From positions 6,475,501 through 6,539,500 of the forward strand of contig NZ_CP109599.1 of NCBI RefSeq assembly GCF_036231945.1: DNA of 64,000 nucleotides, read 5' to 3'. Position 1 is the first letter of the stretch. Each line of letters begins with the position of its first letter. Source of the DNA: Streptomyces sp. NBC_01429 (GTDB lineage Bacteria > Actinomycetota > Actinomycetes > Streptomycetales > Streptomycetaceae). The position numbers and the translations under genes were made by a program. The notes below the pieces were generated by a model. That model did not search any database. It worked only from the letters and a program-made list of their open reading frames with translations, and had not been told where the DNA came from. Below, piece after piece: positions 49,627 to 58,563 of the stretch.

Positions 49627-50856
49627 ATGCATGCCTGGCCCGCTTCCGAGGTCCCCGCCCTGCCCGGCAAGGGCCGCGACCTCTCGATTCACGACACGTC
49701 GACCGACGGCCGCGTCACCCTCGCGCCCGGTCCCGTCGCCCGTATCTACGTCTGCGGCATCACGCCGTACGACGCGACCCACATGGGTCACGCGGCGACC
49801 TACAACGCGTTCGACCTCGTGCAGCGCGTGTGGCTCGACACGAAGCGGCAGGTTCACTACGTCCAGAACGTGACCGATGTCGACGATCCGCTGCTGGAGC
49901 GGGCGATCCGCGACGGAGAGGACTGGGTCGGGCTCGCTGAGCGCGAGACGGCGCTCTTCCGCGAGGACATGACCGCCCTGCGCATGCTCCCGCCCCGGCA
50001 CTACATCGGTGCCGTCGAGGCGATACCGGGCATCGTGCCGCTGGTGGAGCGGCTGATCGAGGCCGGCGCCGCGTACGAACTCGACGGCGACGTCTACTTC
50101 TCCGTGGCGGCCGATCCGCACTTCGGCGAGGTGTCGCGGCTCGACGCCGAGGCGATGCGGCTGCTTTCGGCCGAGCGCGGCGGCGACCCCGACCGGCCCG
50201 GCAAGAAGAACCCCCTCGACCCGATGCTCTGGCTGGCCGCCCGGCCGGGCGAGCCCAGTTGGGACGGCGGCACGCTGGGTCGCGGCAGGCCCGGCTGGCA
50301 CATCGAGTGCGTCGCCATCGCGCTCGACCACCTGGGCATGGGCTTCGATGTCCAGGGCGGCGGCAGCGATCTGGCCTTCCCGCACCACGAGATGGGCGCC
50401 TCGCACGCCCAGGCGCTGACGGGGGAACACCCGTTCGCTCGCGCGTATGTGCACGCCGGGATGGTCGGCCTGGACGGCGAGAAGATGTCCAAGTCCAGGG
50501 GCAATCTCGTCTTCGTGTCGGCGCTGCGCCGCGAGGGCGTGGATCCGGCGGCCATCCGGCTGGCGCTCCTCGCCCACCACTACCGCTCCGACTGGGAGTG
50601 GACGGACCAGGTCCTCCAGGACGCCGTCGAGCGGCTGGCGCGCTGGCGGGCCGCGGTGTCGCGGCCCGACGGGCCGCCCGCCGAGGCGCTGGTCGAAGAG
50701 GTGCGCGAGGCGCTGTCGGACGACCTCGACGCACCCGCGGCGCTCGCGGCCGTCGACCGCTGGGCCGCCCTCCAGGACGCCACGGGCGGTACGGAGGAGG
50801 GCGCGCCCGGCGTGGTCTCCCGCACGGTCGACGCGCTGCTCGGCGTCGCGCTGTAG
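49627..50856 (+). CDS. mshC: Cysteine:1D-myo-inosityl 2-amino-2-deoxy-alpha-D-glucopyranoside ligase
   Basis: A 409-residue cysteinyl-tRNA-synthetase-like enzyme: YVCGITPYDATHMGHAATY (zinc Cys and HMGH in place of HIGH), GWHIECVAIALDHLGMGFDVQGGGSDLAFPHHEMGASHA (zinc Cys/His) and KMSKSRG. It lacks the long tRNA-binding tail of CysS, and the start YVCGITPYDATHMGH is diagnostic of MshC. It joins cysteine to GlcN-Ins in the cytoplasm, the ATP-using step of mycothiol synthesis. Single-gene unit with a hairpin after it. Confidence 0.95.
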   Translation: MHAWPASEVPALPGKGRDLSIHDTSTDGRVTLAPGPVARIYVCGITPYDATHMGHAATYNAFDLVQRVWLDTKRQVHYVQNVTDVDDPLLERAIRDGEDWVGLAERETALFREDMTALRMLPPRHYIGAVEAIPGIVPLVERLIEAGAAYELDGDVYFSVAADPHFGEVSRLDAEAMRLLSAERGGDPDRPGKKNPLDPMLWLAARPGEPSWDGGTLGRGRPGWHIECVAIALDHLGMGFDVQGGGSDLAFPHHEMGASHAQALTGEHPFARAYVHAGMVGLDGEKMSKSRGNLVFVSALRREGVDPAAIRLALLAHHYRSDWEWTDQVLQDAVERLARWRAAVSRPDGPPAEALVEEVREALSDDLDAPAALAAVDRWAALQDATGGTEEGAPGVVSRTVDALLGVAL

Positions 50857-50920
50857 CACCGCACGCACGGCACGGACCGTACGCACGGCACCACGTCGTA
50901 CGGATGACACGGACAACACG

Positions 50921-50950
50921 GTGGGGCGGCGCCCGGTGGCGCCGCCCCAC
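50921..50950. terminator. Bidirectional hairpin between mshC and the PAC2 gene
   Basis: Perfect 13-bp stem GTGGGGCGGCGCC (50921-50933) with 50938-50950, loop CGGT. Lies in the convergent gap and can serve both genes. Confidence 0.8.
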
Positions 50951-51010
50951 TTCCGTTCCCACGCGCGTGCTTCCGCGCTGTCCGTGCTGTCCGCGTTGTG
51001 CGGCTCCGCC

Positions 51011-52048
51011 TCAGTCCTTGGGCGGATCGCCCTCGTCGGCCGGCGGATCCGCCTCCGGATCGGGTCCCTGCTCCGGGTCCTTGCCCGTGTCGGGACCTCC
51101 GCGCGGCGGCTTCTGCGGGCGGGCCCGCCCGGTGCCCGGGGTGTCGCGCAGATATGACGTCCCGTCACCGCTCTCCGTGGCATGACTGCCGGGAGCCTGC
51201 CCCGGACCGCCGTCGCGACGCCGCAGATACCGCTCGAACTCCCTGGCGATGGCCTCGCCGGTCGCCTCGGGCAGCTCGGCGGTGTCCCGCGCCTCCTCCA
51301 GCGACTGGACGTACTCCGCCACCTCGGTGTCCTCGGCGGCCAGTTGATCGACCCCCAGCTGCCACGCCCGCGCGTCCTCGGCCAGCTCGCCCTGCGGGAC
51401 CCGCAGACCGATCAGATCCTCAAGACGGTTGAGCAGCGCCAGCGTCGCCTTCGGGTTGGGCGGCTGCGAGACGTAGTGCGGCACGGCGGCCCACAGGCTC
51501 ACCGCCGGCACGCCCGCGTGCGTGCACGCCTCCTGGAGGATGCCGACGATGCCGGTCGGCCCCTCGTACCGGGTCTCCTCCAGGTCCATCGTCCTGGCCA
51601 GGTCCGCGTCCGAGGTGACCCCGCTGACCGGCACCGGCCGGGTGTGCGGGGTGTCGCCGAGGAGCGCGCCCAGGATGACCACCATCTCCACGCCCAGCTC
51701 ATGGGCGAAGCCCAGCAGCTCGTTGCAGAACGAGCGCCAGCGCATGGACGGCTCGATGCCGCGCACCAGAACCAGGTCACGGGGCTTCTCCCCGCCCACG
51801 CGGACCACGGAGAGCCGGGTGGTCGGCCAGGTGATCTTCCGCTGGCCGCCCTCCAGGTAGACCGTCGGCCGGTTGACCTGGAAGTCGTAGTAGTCCTCGG
51901 CGTCCAGCGCCGCGAACACCTCGCCCTTCCATTCCCGGTGCAGATGACCCACCGCTGTGGAGGCCGCGTCGCCCGCGTCGTTCCAGCCCTCGAACGCGGC
52001 CACCATGACCGGGTCGATCAGCTCGGGAACCCCGTCGAGCTCGATCAC
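51011..52048 (-). CDS. parJ: PAC2-family protein, ParJ-like
   Basis: A 345-residue protein: ELIDPVMVAAFEGWNDAGDAASTAVGHL, YYDFQVNRPTVYLEGG, VVILGALLGDTPHTRPVPVSG and SLWAAVPHYVSQPPNPKATLALLNRLEDLIG are PAC2 (proteasome-assembly-chaperone-like) sequences. The C-terminal 60 residues are Pro/Asp/Gly-rich and disordered. In S. coelicolor the PAC2 gene between mshC and glpD is, as I recall, SCO1662 (ParJ), which limits ParA polymerisation during sporulation; position here supports that name. GTG chosen because AAGGAGG lies just upstream and the fold begins there. Confidence 0.83.
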   Translation of the reverse strand: MIELDGVPELIDPVMVAAFEGWNDAGDAASTAVGHLHREWKGEVFAALDAEDYYDFQVNRPTVYLEGGQRKITWPTTRLSVVRVGGEKPRDLVLVRGIEPSMRWRSFCNELLGFAHELGVEMVVILGALLGDTPHTRPVPVSGVTSDADLARTMDLEETRYEGPTGIVGILQEACTHAGVPAVSLWAAVPHYVSQPPNPKATLALLNRLEDLIGLRVPQGELAEDARAWQLGVDQLAAEDTEVAEYVQSLEEARDTAELPEATGEAIAREFERYLRRRDGGPGQAPGSHATESGDGTSYLRDTPGTGRARPQKPPRGGPDTGKDPEQGPDPEADPPADEGDPPKD

Positions 52049-52265
52049 CCAGTGCCTCCTTCCGAAGTTCCCTTTCGTACGCACCAACCTTACGGCTTTC
52101 CCCGTCCCCGCCCGCAGCCCCGTGCACGGCCGGGTGAACTTCGCCCTACCGGGTCGCGGAACGGAGAAAGTTCCCCCTCTCCCTATCCACTTCTCCCTGG
52201 ATTCATCCGAGCGCTGCCCCTGATTTTCGTCCCGGCCCTGGACGCTCCGGCCCTTCCGAGGCTAT

Positions 52266-52294
52266 ACATCGGATGACCGCAAGAGATCCGATGT
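52266..52294. promoter_or_regulatory. Probable FadR-type operator pair of the fuconate operon
   Basis: ACATCGGATGA (52266-52276) and AGATCCGATGT (52284-52294), each one base from the palindrome ACATCSGATGT and arranged as an inverted pair with centres 18 bases apart, 19 bases before the dehydratase start. The same sequence, ACATCCGATGT, lies at the regulator's own start (55186). Confidence 0.7.
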
Positions 52295-52312
52295 TCTCAT
52301 CGAGGGGCGCGC

Positions 52313-53662
52313 ATGACTCAGACCGTCACCGGGTTCGAGGTTCACGACGTCCGTTTTCCGACCTCGGAACAGCTCGACGGCTCCGACGCCATGAACCCTG
52401 ATCCCGACTACTCGGCCGCCTACGTGGTCCTCCGTACCACCGGTACGGACGCCTCGGGCCCGGACTCGGCCGCCGGCCCGGAAGGGCACGGCTTCTGCTT
52501 CACCATCGGGCGCGGCAACGAGGTCATGGCCGCCGCCATCGAATCGCTGCGCCCCTACGTCCTCGGCCGCCCGGCGCCCCGCACCGCCGCCGACCTCGCC
52601 GCCCTCTCCCGCGCGCTCACCCACGACTCGCAGCTGCGCTGGCTCGGTCCCGAGAAGGGCGTGACGCACATGGCGGCGGGCGCCGTCCTCAACGCCGCCT
52701 GGGACCTGGCCGCCAAGAACGCGCGCCTGCCGGTCTGGGAGTTCCTCGCCTCGATGACACCCGAGGAACTGGTCTCCCTCGTCGACTTCCGCCACCTCAC
52801 CGACGCGCTCACCCCGGACGAGGCGCTGGAGATCCTGCGCGCCGCCGAACCCGGCCGCGCCGAGCGGACCGCCCGGCTGCGCGCCGACGGGTACCCCGCG
52901 TACACCACCTCGCCCGGCTGGCTCGGCTACTCGGACACCAAGCTCGTCACCCTCGCCGAACAGGCGGTGGCCGACGGATTCCAGCAGATCAAGCTCAAGG
53001 TCGGCGCCGATCTGGACGACGACGTACGGCGGATGAAGCTGGCCCGCGCCGCCGTGGGCCCCGGCATCCGCATCGCCGTGGACGCCAACCAGCGCTGGGA
53101 CGTCCCCGACGCGCTGCGCTGGATGGCCGCGCTCGCCCCGTACGACCCGCACTGGATCGAGGAGCCGACCAGCCCCGACGACATCCTCGGGCACGCCGCC
53201 GTACGGGCCGGACAGCCGGTCAAGGTGGCCACCGGCGAGCACGCCGCCAACCGGATCATCTTCAAGCAGCTGCTCCAGGCCGGGGCCGTCGACTACGTCC
53301 AGATCGACGCGGCCAGGGTCGGCGGGGTCAACGAGAATCTCGCGATCCTGCTGCTCGCCGCCAAGTTCGGCGTGCCCGTCTGCCCGCACGCGGGCGGCGT
53401 CGGACTCTGCGAACTCGTCCAGCACCTCGCGATGTTCGACTACATCGCCGTCTCCGGGCGCCGGGACGACCGGGTCATCGAGTACGTCGACCACCTCCAC
53501 GAGCACTTCGCCGACCCCGTGGTGATCACCGACGGCCGCTACACCGCCCCCACCGCACCGGGCTTCTCCGCCCGGATGCTGCCCGCTTCCATCGCCGAGC
53601 ACAGCTATCCGGACGGGCCCGTCTGGGCGGCCCGCCGCACGATCCAGGAGGCCACCGCATGA
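52313..53662 (+). CDS. L-fuconate dehydratase (enolase superfamily)
   Basis: A 449-residue enolase-superfamily enzyme. N-terminal cap: VHDVRFPTSEQLDGSDAMNPDPDYSAAYVVL and GHGFCFTIGRGNEVM, which are typical of L-fuconate dehydratases. Barrel residues: FQQIKLKVGAD (KxK acid/base), IAVDANQRWD, HWIEEPTSPDD, VATGEHAANR (metal ligands) and VCPHAGGVGLCELVQH (His). It dehydrates L-fuconate to 2-keto-3-deoxy-L-fuconate. ATG with GAGGGG upstream. Overlaps the dehydrogenase start (ATGA). Other sugar-acid dehydratase activity is possible. Confidence 0.85.
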   Translation: MTQTVTGFEVHDVRFPTSEQLDGSDAMNPDPDYSAAYVVLRTTGTDASGPDSAAGPEGHGFCFTIGRGNEVMAAAIESLRPYVLGRPAPRTAADLAALSRALTHDSQLRWLGPEKGVTHMAAGAVLNAAWDLAAKNARLPVWEFLASMTPEELVSLVDFRHLTDALTPDEALEILRAAEPGRAERTARLRADGYPAYTTSPGWLGYSDTKLVTLAEQAVADGFQQIKLKVGADLDDDVRRMKLARAAVGPGIRIAVDANQRWDVPDALRWMAALAPYDPHWIEEPTSPDDILGHAAVRAGQPVKVATGEHAANRIIFKQLLQAGAVDYVQIDAARVGGVNENLAILLLAAKFGVPVCPHAGGVGLCELVQHLAMFDYIAVSGRRDDRVIEYVDHLHEHFADPVVITDGRYTAPTAPGFSARMLPASIAEHSYPDGPVWAARRTIQEATA

Positions 53663-54441
53663 CCGGGGCAAGGGACTTCGAGGGGCTCGGCGCGCTGGTC
53701 ACCGGCGGTGCCTCGGGCATCGGCGCGGCCGTCGCGGCGCTGCTGCTGGAGCGCGGCGCGCGGGTCGCCGTGCTGGACCGGCAGACCGAGGGGGCGCCCG
53801 CAGGAACCCTCGCCCTCGCCGCCGACGTCACCGACGACGCGGCGGTACGGGCGGCGGTGGACCGGGCGGCCGAGGAGTTCGGCGCGCTGCACACCGTCGT
53901 GTCCAACGCGGGGATCGGCGCCGTCGGCACCGTCGCCGACAACCCCGACGAGGAGTGGCGGCGGGTCCTCGACGTCAACGTCCTCGGCATGGTCCGCACC
54001 GCCCGGCACGCCCTGCCGCATCTGCGCCGCTCCGCCGGCGCGCGGCCCGGCTGCGTCTCGATCACTCACACCTGCTCGATCGCCGCCACCGCCGGGCTGC
54101 CGCAGCGCGCCCTCTACAGCGCCAGCAAGGGCGCGGTCCTCTCGCTGACCCTGGCGATGGCCGCCGACCATGTCCGCGAGGGCATCCGCGTCAACTGCGT
54201 CAACCCCGGTACGGCGGACACCCCCTGGGTCGGCCGGCTGCTCGACCGCGCCGAGGACCCCGCGGCCGAGCGCGCCGCCCTCGAAGCGCGCCAGCCCACC
54301 GGACGGCTGGTCGGCGCGGCCGAGGTGGCGGCGGCCGTCGCCTATCTCGCCGGTCCGTCCGCCGCCGCTGTCACGGGCACGGCGCTCGCGGTCGACGGCG
54401 GCATGCAGGGACTGCGGCTGCGCCCCGCCGCCGCGCCGTAG
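53659..54441 (+). CDS. SDR dehydrogenase, probable 2-keto-3-deoxy-L-fuconate dehydrogenase
   Basis: A 260-residue short-chain dehydrogenase: ALVTGGASGIGAAVA (cofactor), VAVLDRQ (Asp, NAD-type), VSNAGIG, Ser in ITHTCSIAAT, YSASKGAV (Tyr, Lys), VNPGTADTPWVGRLL. Cotranslated with the fuconate dehydratase, and the NPGTADTPW loop fits known fuconate-pathway SDRs, so oxidation of 2-keto-3-deoxy-L-fuconate is the best guess. No lactonase, aldolase or transporter is nearby, so the pathway must be completed elsewhere. Confidence 0.8.
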   Translation: MTGARDFEGLGALVTGGASGIGAAVAALLLERGARVAVLDRQTEGAPAGTLALAADVTDDAAVRAAVDRAAEEFGALHTVVSNAGIGAVGTVADNPDEEWRRVLDVNVLGMVRTARHALPHLRRSAGARPGCVSITHTCSIAATAGLPQRALYSASKGAVLSLTLAMAADHVREGIRVNCVNPGTADTPWVGRLLDRAEDPAAERAALEARQPTGRLVGAAEVAAAVAYLAGPSAAAVTGTALAVDGGMQGLRLRPAAAP

Positions 54442-54456
54442 GCCGCGCGGCCCGGT

Positions 54457-54480
54457 GGCCGCGGCCGGTTGGCCGCGGCC
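54457..54480. terminator. Hairpin between convergent SDR and FadR-type genes
   Basis: GGCCGCGGCC (54457-54466), GGTT loop, then the same self-complementary sequence at 54471-54480. Sits in the 60-base convergent gap. Confidence 0.7.
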
Positions 54481-54501
54481 CGCTGGTCACGACCCAGGAC
54501 G

Positions 54502-55173
54502 TCACAGCGCCGACTTGAGCCACATCTCGACGCTCGCGATATGAACGGTCGCCCAGGACCTGGCGGCCTCCGCGTCCCGGTCGCGGAGCGCCGAGAGGAT
54601 CGCCCGGTGCTCGTGGAGCGTGCGGCTGACGGCGTCCTCCTGGGTCAGCCCGCGCCAGACCCGGGCCCGCGTGGTCGGTCCGGAGAGTCCGTCCAGGAGC
54701 GAGCAGAGGACCGTGTTGCCGCAGTGGCGCACGATCTCCCGGTGGAACTCCAGGTCCGCCGCCACCAGCGCCTCCACCGAGGGCTCCGGCCCCAGCGCGG
54801 CGAGCTGGGCGTCGAGCGAGTCCAGCTCCTCGTCGGTGATCCGGCCGCTGGCCATCGCCGTGGCGGCGGGCTCCAGGACGCGGCGTACGGCCAGGAACTC
54901 CAGCACCGTGTCGTCCCGGTGGAAGTCCACGACGAAGCCGATCGCCTCCAGCAGCAGCTGCGGGTCGAGGCTGGTGACGTACGTGCCGTCGCCCTGGCGT
55001 ACGTCGAGGATGCGGATGAGCGAGAGCGCCCGCACCGCCTCGCGCAGCGAATTGCGGGACAGCCCCAGCTCGGCGGCGAGTTCGCTCTCCTTGGGGAGAC
55101 GGTCGCCCGGCCGCAGCGCGCCGGAGACGATCATTCCCTTGATCTTCTCGATGGCCTCGTCGGTAACAGCCAC
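54502..55173 (-). CDS. FadR-subfamily GntR regulator (FCD domain)
   Basis: A 223-residue regulator: winged helix LPKESELAAELGLSRNSLREAVRALSLIRILDVRQGDGTYV (25-66) and a C-terminal FCD domain with metal-binding residues in DLEFHREIVRHCGNTVL and a later His in TLHEHRAIL. GTG with GGAGG upstream. The palindrome ACATCCGATGT lies 13 bases upstream of its start and matches the pair before the fuconate dehydratase, so it likely represses itself and that operon until fuconate or a related sugar acid binds. Confidence 0.88.
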   Translation of the reverse strand: MAVTDEAIEKIKGMIVSGALRPGDRLPKESELAAELGLSRNSLREAVRALSLIRILDVRQGDGTYVTSLDPQLLLEAIGFVVDFHRDDTVLEFLAVRRVLEPAATAMASGRITDEELDSLDAQLAALGPEPSVEALVAADLEFHREIVRHCGNTVLCSLLDGLSGPTTRARVWRGLTQEDAVSRTLHEHRAILSALRDRDAEAARSWATVHIASVEMWLKSAL

Positions 55174-55185
55174 GGGGACCTCCAG

Positions 55186-55196
55186 ACATCCGATGT
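55186..55196. promoter_or_regulatory. Autoregulatory operator of the FadR-type gene
   Basis: ACATCCGATGT, an 11-base palindrome. On the minus strand it reads ATACATCGGATG, which is identical over 12 bases to the first site at 52264-52275. Confidence 0.68.
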
Positions 55197-55227
55197 ATCG
55201 GCCCCATTATGCGCGCCGCGAACGCGG

Positions 55228-55260
55228 ATGAGGGACGCTCCCGTGGGGAGCGTCCCTCAT
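55228..55260. terminator. Near-perfect long hairpin after glpD
   Basis: 15-bp perfect stem ATGAGGGACGCTCCC (55228-55242), GTG loop, complement at 55246-55260. Ends 51 bases past the glpD stop; probable terminator of the glycerol operon. Confidence 0.8.
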
Positions 55261-55311
55261 ATCGCGCCTACGGGGCGTCCCGGACGGGTACCGCCCGCGA
55301 CGCCTCGCCGG

Positions 55312-56922
55312 TCAGGCCCGTTCGCCGAGCAACTCCGCGACCCTGGCGCGGATCGGGTCGGTGTCCAGGCCGCGGATGGTCAGGGTGGTACGGCGGCGCA
55401 GTACGTCGTCCGCGGTCTCGGCCCACTCGTGGTCCCTGGCGTAGACGACCTGCGCCCAGATCTCCGGGGCGTCCGGGTGGATCCGCTCGCCCAGCTCGGG
55501 GTATTCGTTCGCCAGCCGCACGATGTCGAAGGCCAGCGACCCGTAGTGGGTGGCGAGATGGCGGGCCGTGTCGACCGCCATGGACGGGCCCGTACCGCCG
55601 CCGTCGATCAGCAGCCGGTGCGCGACGGCGTTCGGGCTCGCGATGCCCGGCAGCGGAAGCTTCTTCGGCAGCTGGGAGACCGGCTCCATGCCCTGCCCGA
55701 GCGGATGCCCCGGCAGGGACTCCAGCTTCTTCAGGACGGTGCGGCCGATGTGGCGGAAGGTCGTCCACTTGCCGCCCGCGACCGACAGCATGCCGCCGCT
55801 GCCCTCCGTCACGACCGTCTCGCGCTTGGCCTTGGAGGTGTCGCCCGGGCCGCCGGGCAGGACGCGCAGCCCCGCGAAGGAGTAGGTGATCAGATCCCGG
55901 CTGAGCTGCTGGTCCCGTACGGAGAAGGCCGCCTCGTCCAGGATCTGGTGGATGTCCTTCTCGTTGACCGCGACGTCGCCGGGCTCGCCCTCGTACTCCT
56001 CGTCGGTCGTACCGAGCAGCAGCATGTCCTCCCAGGGGAGGGCGAAGGTGATGCGGTACTTGTCGATCGGCGTCGCCAGCGCGGCCTTCCACGGCGCGGT
56101 GCGCTTGAGGACCAGGTGGGCGCCCTTGGAGAGCCGGATGGAGGGCGCCGCGTTCGGGTCCTCCAGCTTGCGCAGGTGGTCGACCCAGGGGCCGGTGGCG
56201 TTGAGCACCAGCCGGGCGTCGACGCCGAACTCCGTACCGTCGAGCCGGTCCTTCAGCTCGGCGCCGGTGACCCGGCCCTGGGTGAAGCGCAGCCCGGTGA
56301 CCGAGACGTGGTTGAGGACGGTGGCGCCGGAGTCGACGGCCGCGCGGACCGTCATCAGCGCCATCCGCGCGTCGTTCATCTGGTCGTCGCCGTACACGGC
56401 CACGGCCTTGAGGTTGTCCGTGCGCAGCTCGGGCACGGCCTGCCGTGCCTTGTCCGGGCTGATCACATGGCCCACGCCGTCCCCGAACGCGGAGAGCGCG
56501 GAGTAGGCGAAGACGCCGGCGCCGAGCTTGGCGGCGCCGTGCGGGCCGCCCTTGTAGACCGGCAGATAGAAGGTGAGCGGATTGGCCAGGTGGGGCGCCA
56601 CCTGCCGGGACACCGCGCGCCGCTCGAAGTGGTTCTCCGCCACCAGCTTGACCGCGCCGGTCTGGAGGTAGCGCAGTCCGCCGTGGAGCAGCTTCGAGGA
56701 AGCGGAGGAGGTGGCGCCGGCGAAGTCGCCGCCGTCCACCAGGGCCACCCGCAGTCCCGACTGGGAGGCATGCCAGGCGGTGGAGATGCCCAGGATGCCG
56801 CCGCCGATCACCAGCAGGTCGTATGTCGCGTTGGACAGCTGGTCCCGGGTCTCGGCGCGGCTCGGCAGGGAACCGCCGGCCGGGTGCGTCCCCAGTGCGG
56901 GGACGCTCTGCAGGGTGCTCAT
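55312..56922 (-). CDS. glpD: Glycerol-3-phosphate dehydrogenase (FAD, aerobic)
   Basis: A 536-residue flavoprotein: FAD motif DLLVIGGGILGISTAWHASQSG, LVDGGDFAGATSSASSKLLHGGLRYL, ATGPWVDHLRKL, and IDKYRITFALPWEDMLLLGTTDEEYEGEP. It oxidises glycerol 3-phosphate to dihydroxyacetone phosphate and passes electrons to quinone at the membrane face. Last gene of glpF-glpK-glpD, 53 bases after glpK. Confidence 0.95.
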   Translation of the reverse strand: MSTLQSVPALGTHPAGGSLPSRAETRDQLSNATYDLLVIGGGILGISTAWHASQSGLRVALVDGGDFAGATSSASSKLLHGGLRYLQTGAVKLVAENHFERRAVSRQVAPHLANPLTFYLPVYKGGPHGAAKLGAGVFAYSALSAFGDGVGHVISPDKARQAVPELRTDNLKAVAVYGDDQMNDARMALMTVRAAVDSGATVLNHVSVTGLRFTQGRVTGAELKDRLDGTEFGVDARLVLNATGPWVDHLRKLEDPNAAPSIRLSKGAHLVLKRTAPWKAALATPIDKYRITFALPWEDMLLLGTTDEEYEGEPGDVAVNEKDIHQILDEAAFSVRDQQLSRDLITYSFAGLRVLPGGPGDTSKAKRETVVTEGSGGMLSVAGGKWTTFRHIGRTVLKKLESLPGHPLGQGMEPVSQLPKKLPLPGIASPNAVAHRLLIDGGGTGPSMAVDTARHLATHYGSLAFDIVRLANEYPELGERIHPDAPEIWAQVVYARDHEWAETADDVLRRRTTLTIRGLDTDPIRARVAELLGERA

Positions 56923-56975
56923 ACTTAACTCCTCTTCAGCTCTCGCCGGCTCTGCGGCTCGTCAGCTGTCCGGTT

Positions 56976-58526
56976 TCAACTGTCTTCGTTGTCGAGCCAG
57001 CCCATGGTCCGCTCGACGGCCTTGAGCCAGTTCTTGTACTCGCGGTCGCGTACGGCCGCGTCCATCCGGGGCGTCCACTCGGCGGCCCGGCGCCAGTTGG
57101 CGCGCAGGGCGTCGGTGTCCGGCCAGAAGCCCACGGCCAGTCCTGCGGCGTAGGCGGCGCCGAGACAGGTCGTCTCCGCGACCATCGGACGCACCACGGG
57201 CGCGTCCAGGACATCGGAGAGCGTCTGCATCAGCAGGTTGTTGGAGGTCATTCCGCCGTCGACCTTGAGCGCGGTCAGTTCGACGCCGGAGTCCTTGGTC
57301 ATCGCGTCGCTGATCTCGCGGGTCTGCCAGGCCGTGGCCTCCAGCACCGCGCGGGCGATGTGCGCCTTGGTGACGTAGCCGGTCAGACCGGCGATGACAC
57401 CCCGGGCGTCGGGGCGCCAGTGCGGCGCGAAGAGACCGGAGAAGGCGGGTACGAAGTACGCGCCGCCGTTGTCCTCGACCGAGGACGCCAGCGTCTCGAT
57501 CTCGGCCGCCGACTTGATCAGGCCCATCTGGTCGCGCATCCACTGCACCAGCGATCCGGTGACGGCGATGGATCCCTCCAGCGCGTACACCGCCGGCTCG
57601 TCGCCGATCCGGTAGCCGACCGTGGTCAGCAGCCCGTTGTACGAGTTGACGGGCTTGTCGGCGGTGTTCATCAGCATGAAGGTGCCGGTGCCGTACGTGG
57701 ACTTGGCCTCGCCCTCGGCGAAACAGGTCTGGCCGAAGAGGGCCGCCTGCTGGTCGCCGAGCGCCGAGGCGACCGGGATGCCGTCCAGCACGCCGCCCTT
57801 GGCGTGCCCGTACACCTCGGCGGAGGAGCGGATCTCGGGCAGCATAGCGGCCGGGACCTGCATGGAGTCCAGGATCTTCTGGTCCCACTGGAGGTTGTGC
57901 AGGTTCATCAGCATGGTGCGCGAGGCGTTGGTGACGTCGGTGACGTGCACCCCGCCGTCGGTCCCGCCGGTCAGATTCCAGATGACCCAGGAGTCCATCG
58001 TGCCGAAGAGGATGTCGCCGCGCTCGGCGCGCTCGCGCAGCCCCGCCACGTTGTCCAGCAGCCAGCGGGCCTTGGGGCCGGCGAAGTAGCTGGCCAGCGG
58101 CAGGCCCGTCTCGCGGCGGAAGCGGTCCTGGCCCACGTTGCGGCCCAGCTCCCGGCAGAGCGCGTCGGTACGGGTGTCCTGCCAGACGATGGCGTTGTGG
58201 ACGGGCTCGCCGGTGTTCTTGTCCCACAGGAGCGTGGTCTCGCGCTGGTTGGTGATGCCGATCGCCTTGACGTCGGCGGACGTGATGCCCGCCTTCTCGA
58301 TCGCGCGGGCCACGACTTCCTGGACGTTCGTCCAGATCTCGGTGGCGTTGTGTTCCACCCAGCCGGGCTTGGGAAAGATCTGTTCGTGCTCCTTCTGGTC
58401 GACGGCGACGATGCGGCCGTCCCGGTCGAAGACGATGCAGCGGCTCGATGTGGTGCCCTGGTCGATGGCCGCGATGAACGGGCCCGTCCCGTGGGAGGAG
58501 GTGCCGGTGGTGGTTGCGTCGCTCAC
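56976..58526 (-). CDS. glpK: Glycerol kinase
   Basis: A 516-residue FGGY kinase: AAIDQGTTSSRCIVFDRDG (phosphate 1), PGWVEHNATEIW, TNQRETTLLWDKNTGEPVHNAIVWQDTR, GALGDQQAALFGQ-type loop (here SALGDQQAALFGQTCF), and DGGMTSNNLLMQ (adenosine motif). It phosphorylates glycerol to glycerol 3-phosphate. GTG start. Follows glpF by 37 bases and is followed by glpD. Confidence 0.95.
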   Translation of the reverse strand: MSDATTTGTSSHGTGPFIAAIDQGTTSSRCIVFDRDGRIVAVDQKEHEQIFPKPGWVEHNATEIWTNVQEVVARAIEKAGITSADVKAIGITNQRETTLLWDKNTGEPVHNAIVWQDTRTDALCRELGRNVGQDRFRRETGLPLASYFAGPKARWLLDNVAGLRERAERGDILFGTMDSWVIWNLTGGTDGGVHVTDVTNASRTMLMNLHNLQWDQKILDSMQVPAAMLPEIRSSAEVYGHAKGGVLDGIPVASALGDQQAALFGQTCFAEGEAKSTYGTGTFMLMNTADKPVNSYNGLLTTVGYRIGDEPAVYALEGSIAVTGSLVQWMRDQMGLIKSAAEIETLASSVEDNGGAYFVPAFSGLFAPHWRPDARGVIAGLTGYVTKAHIARAVLEATAWQTREISDAMTKDSGVELTALKVDGGMTSNNLLMQTLSDVLDAPVVRPMVAETTCLGAAYAAGLAVGFWPDTDALRANWRRAAEWTPRMDAAVRDREYKNWLKAVERTMGWLDNEDS

Positions 58527-58563
58527 GGTGTCTGCTCCTGCTCGGTGCGAAGGGGAGGGGGAA

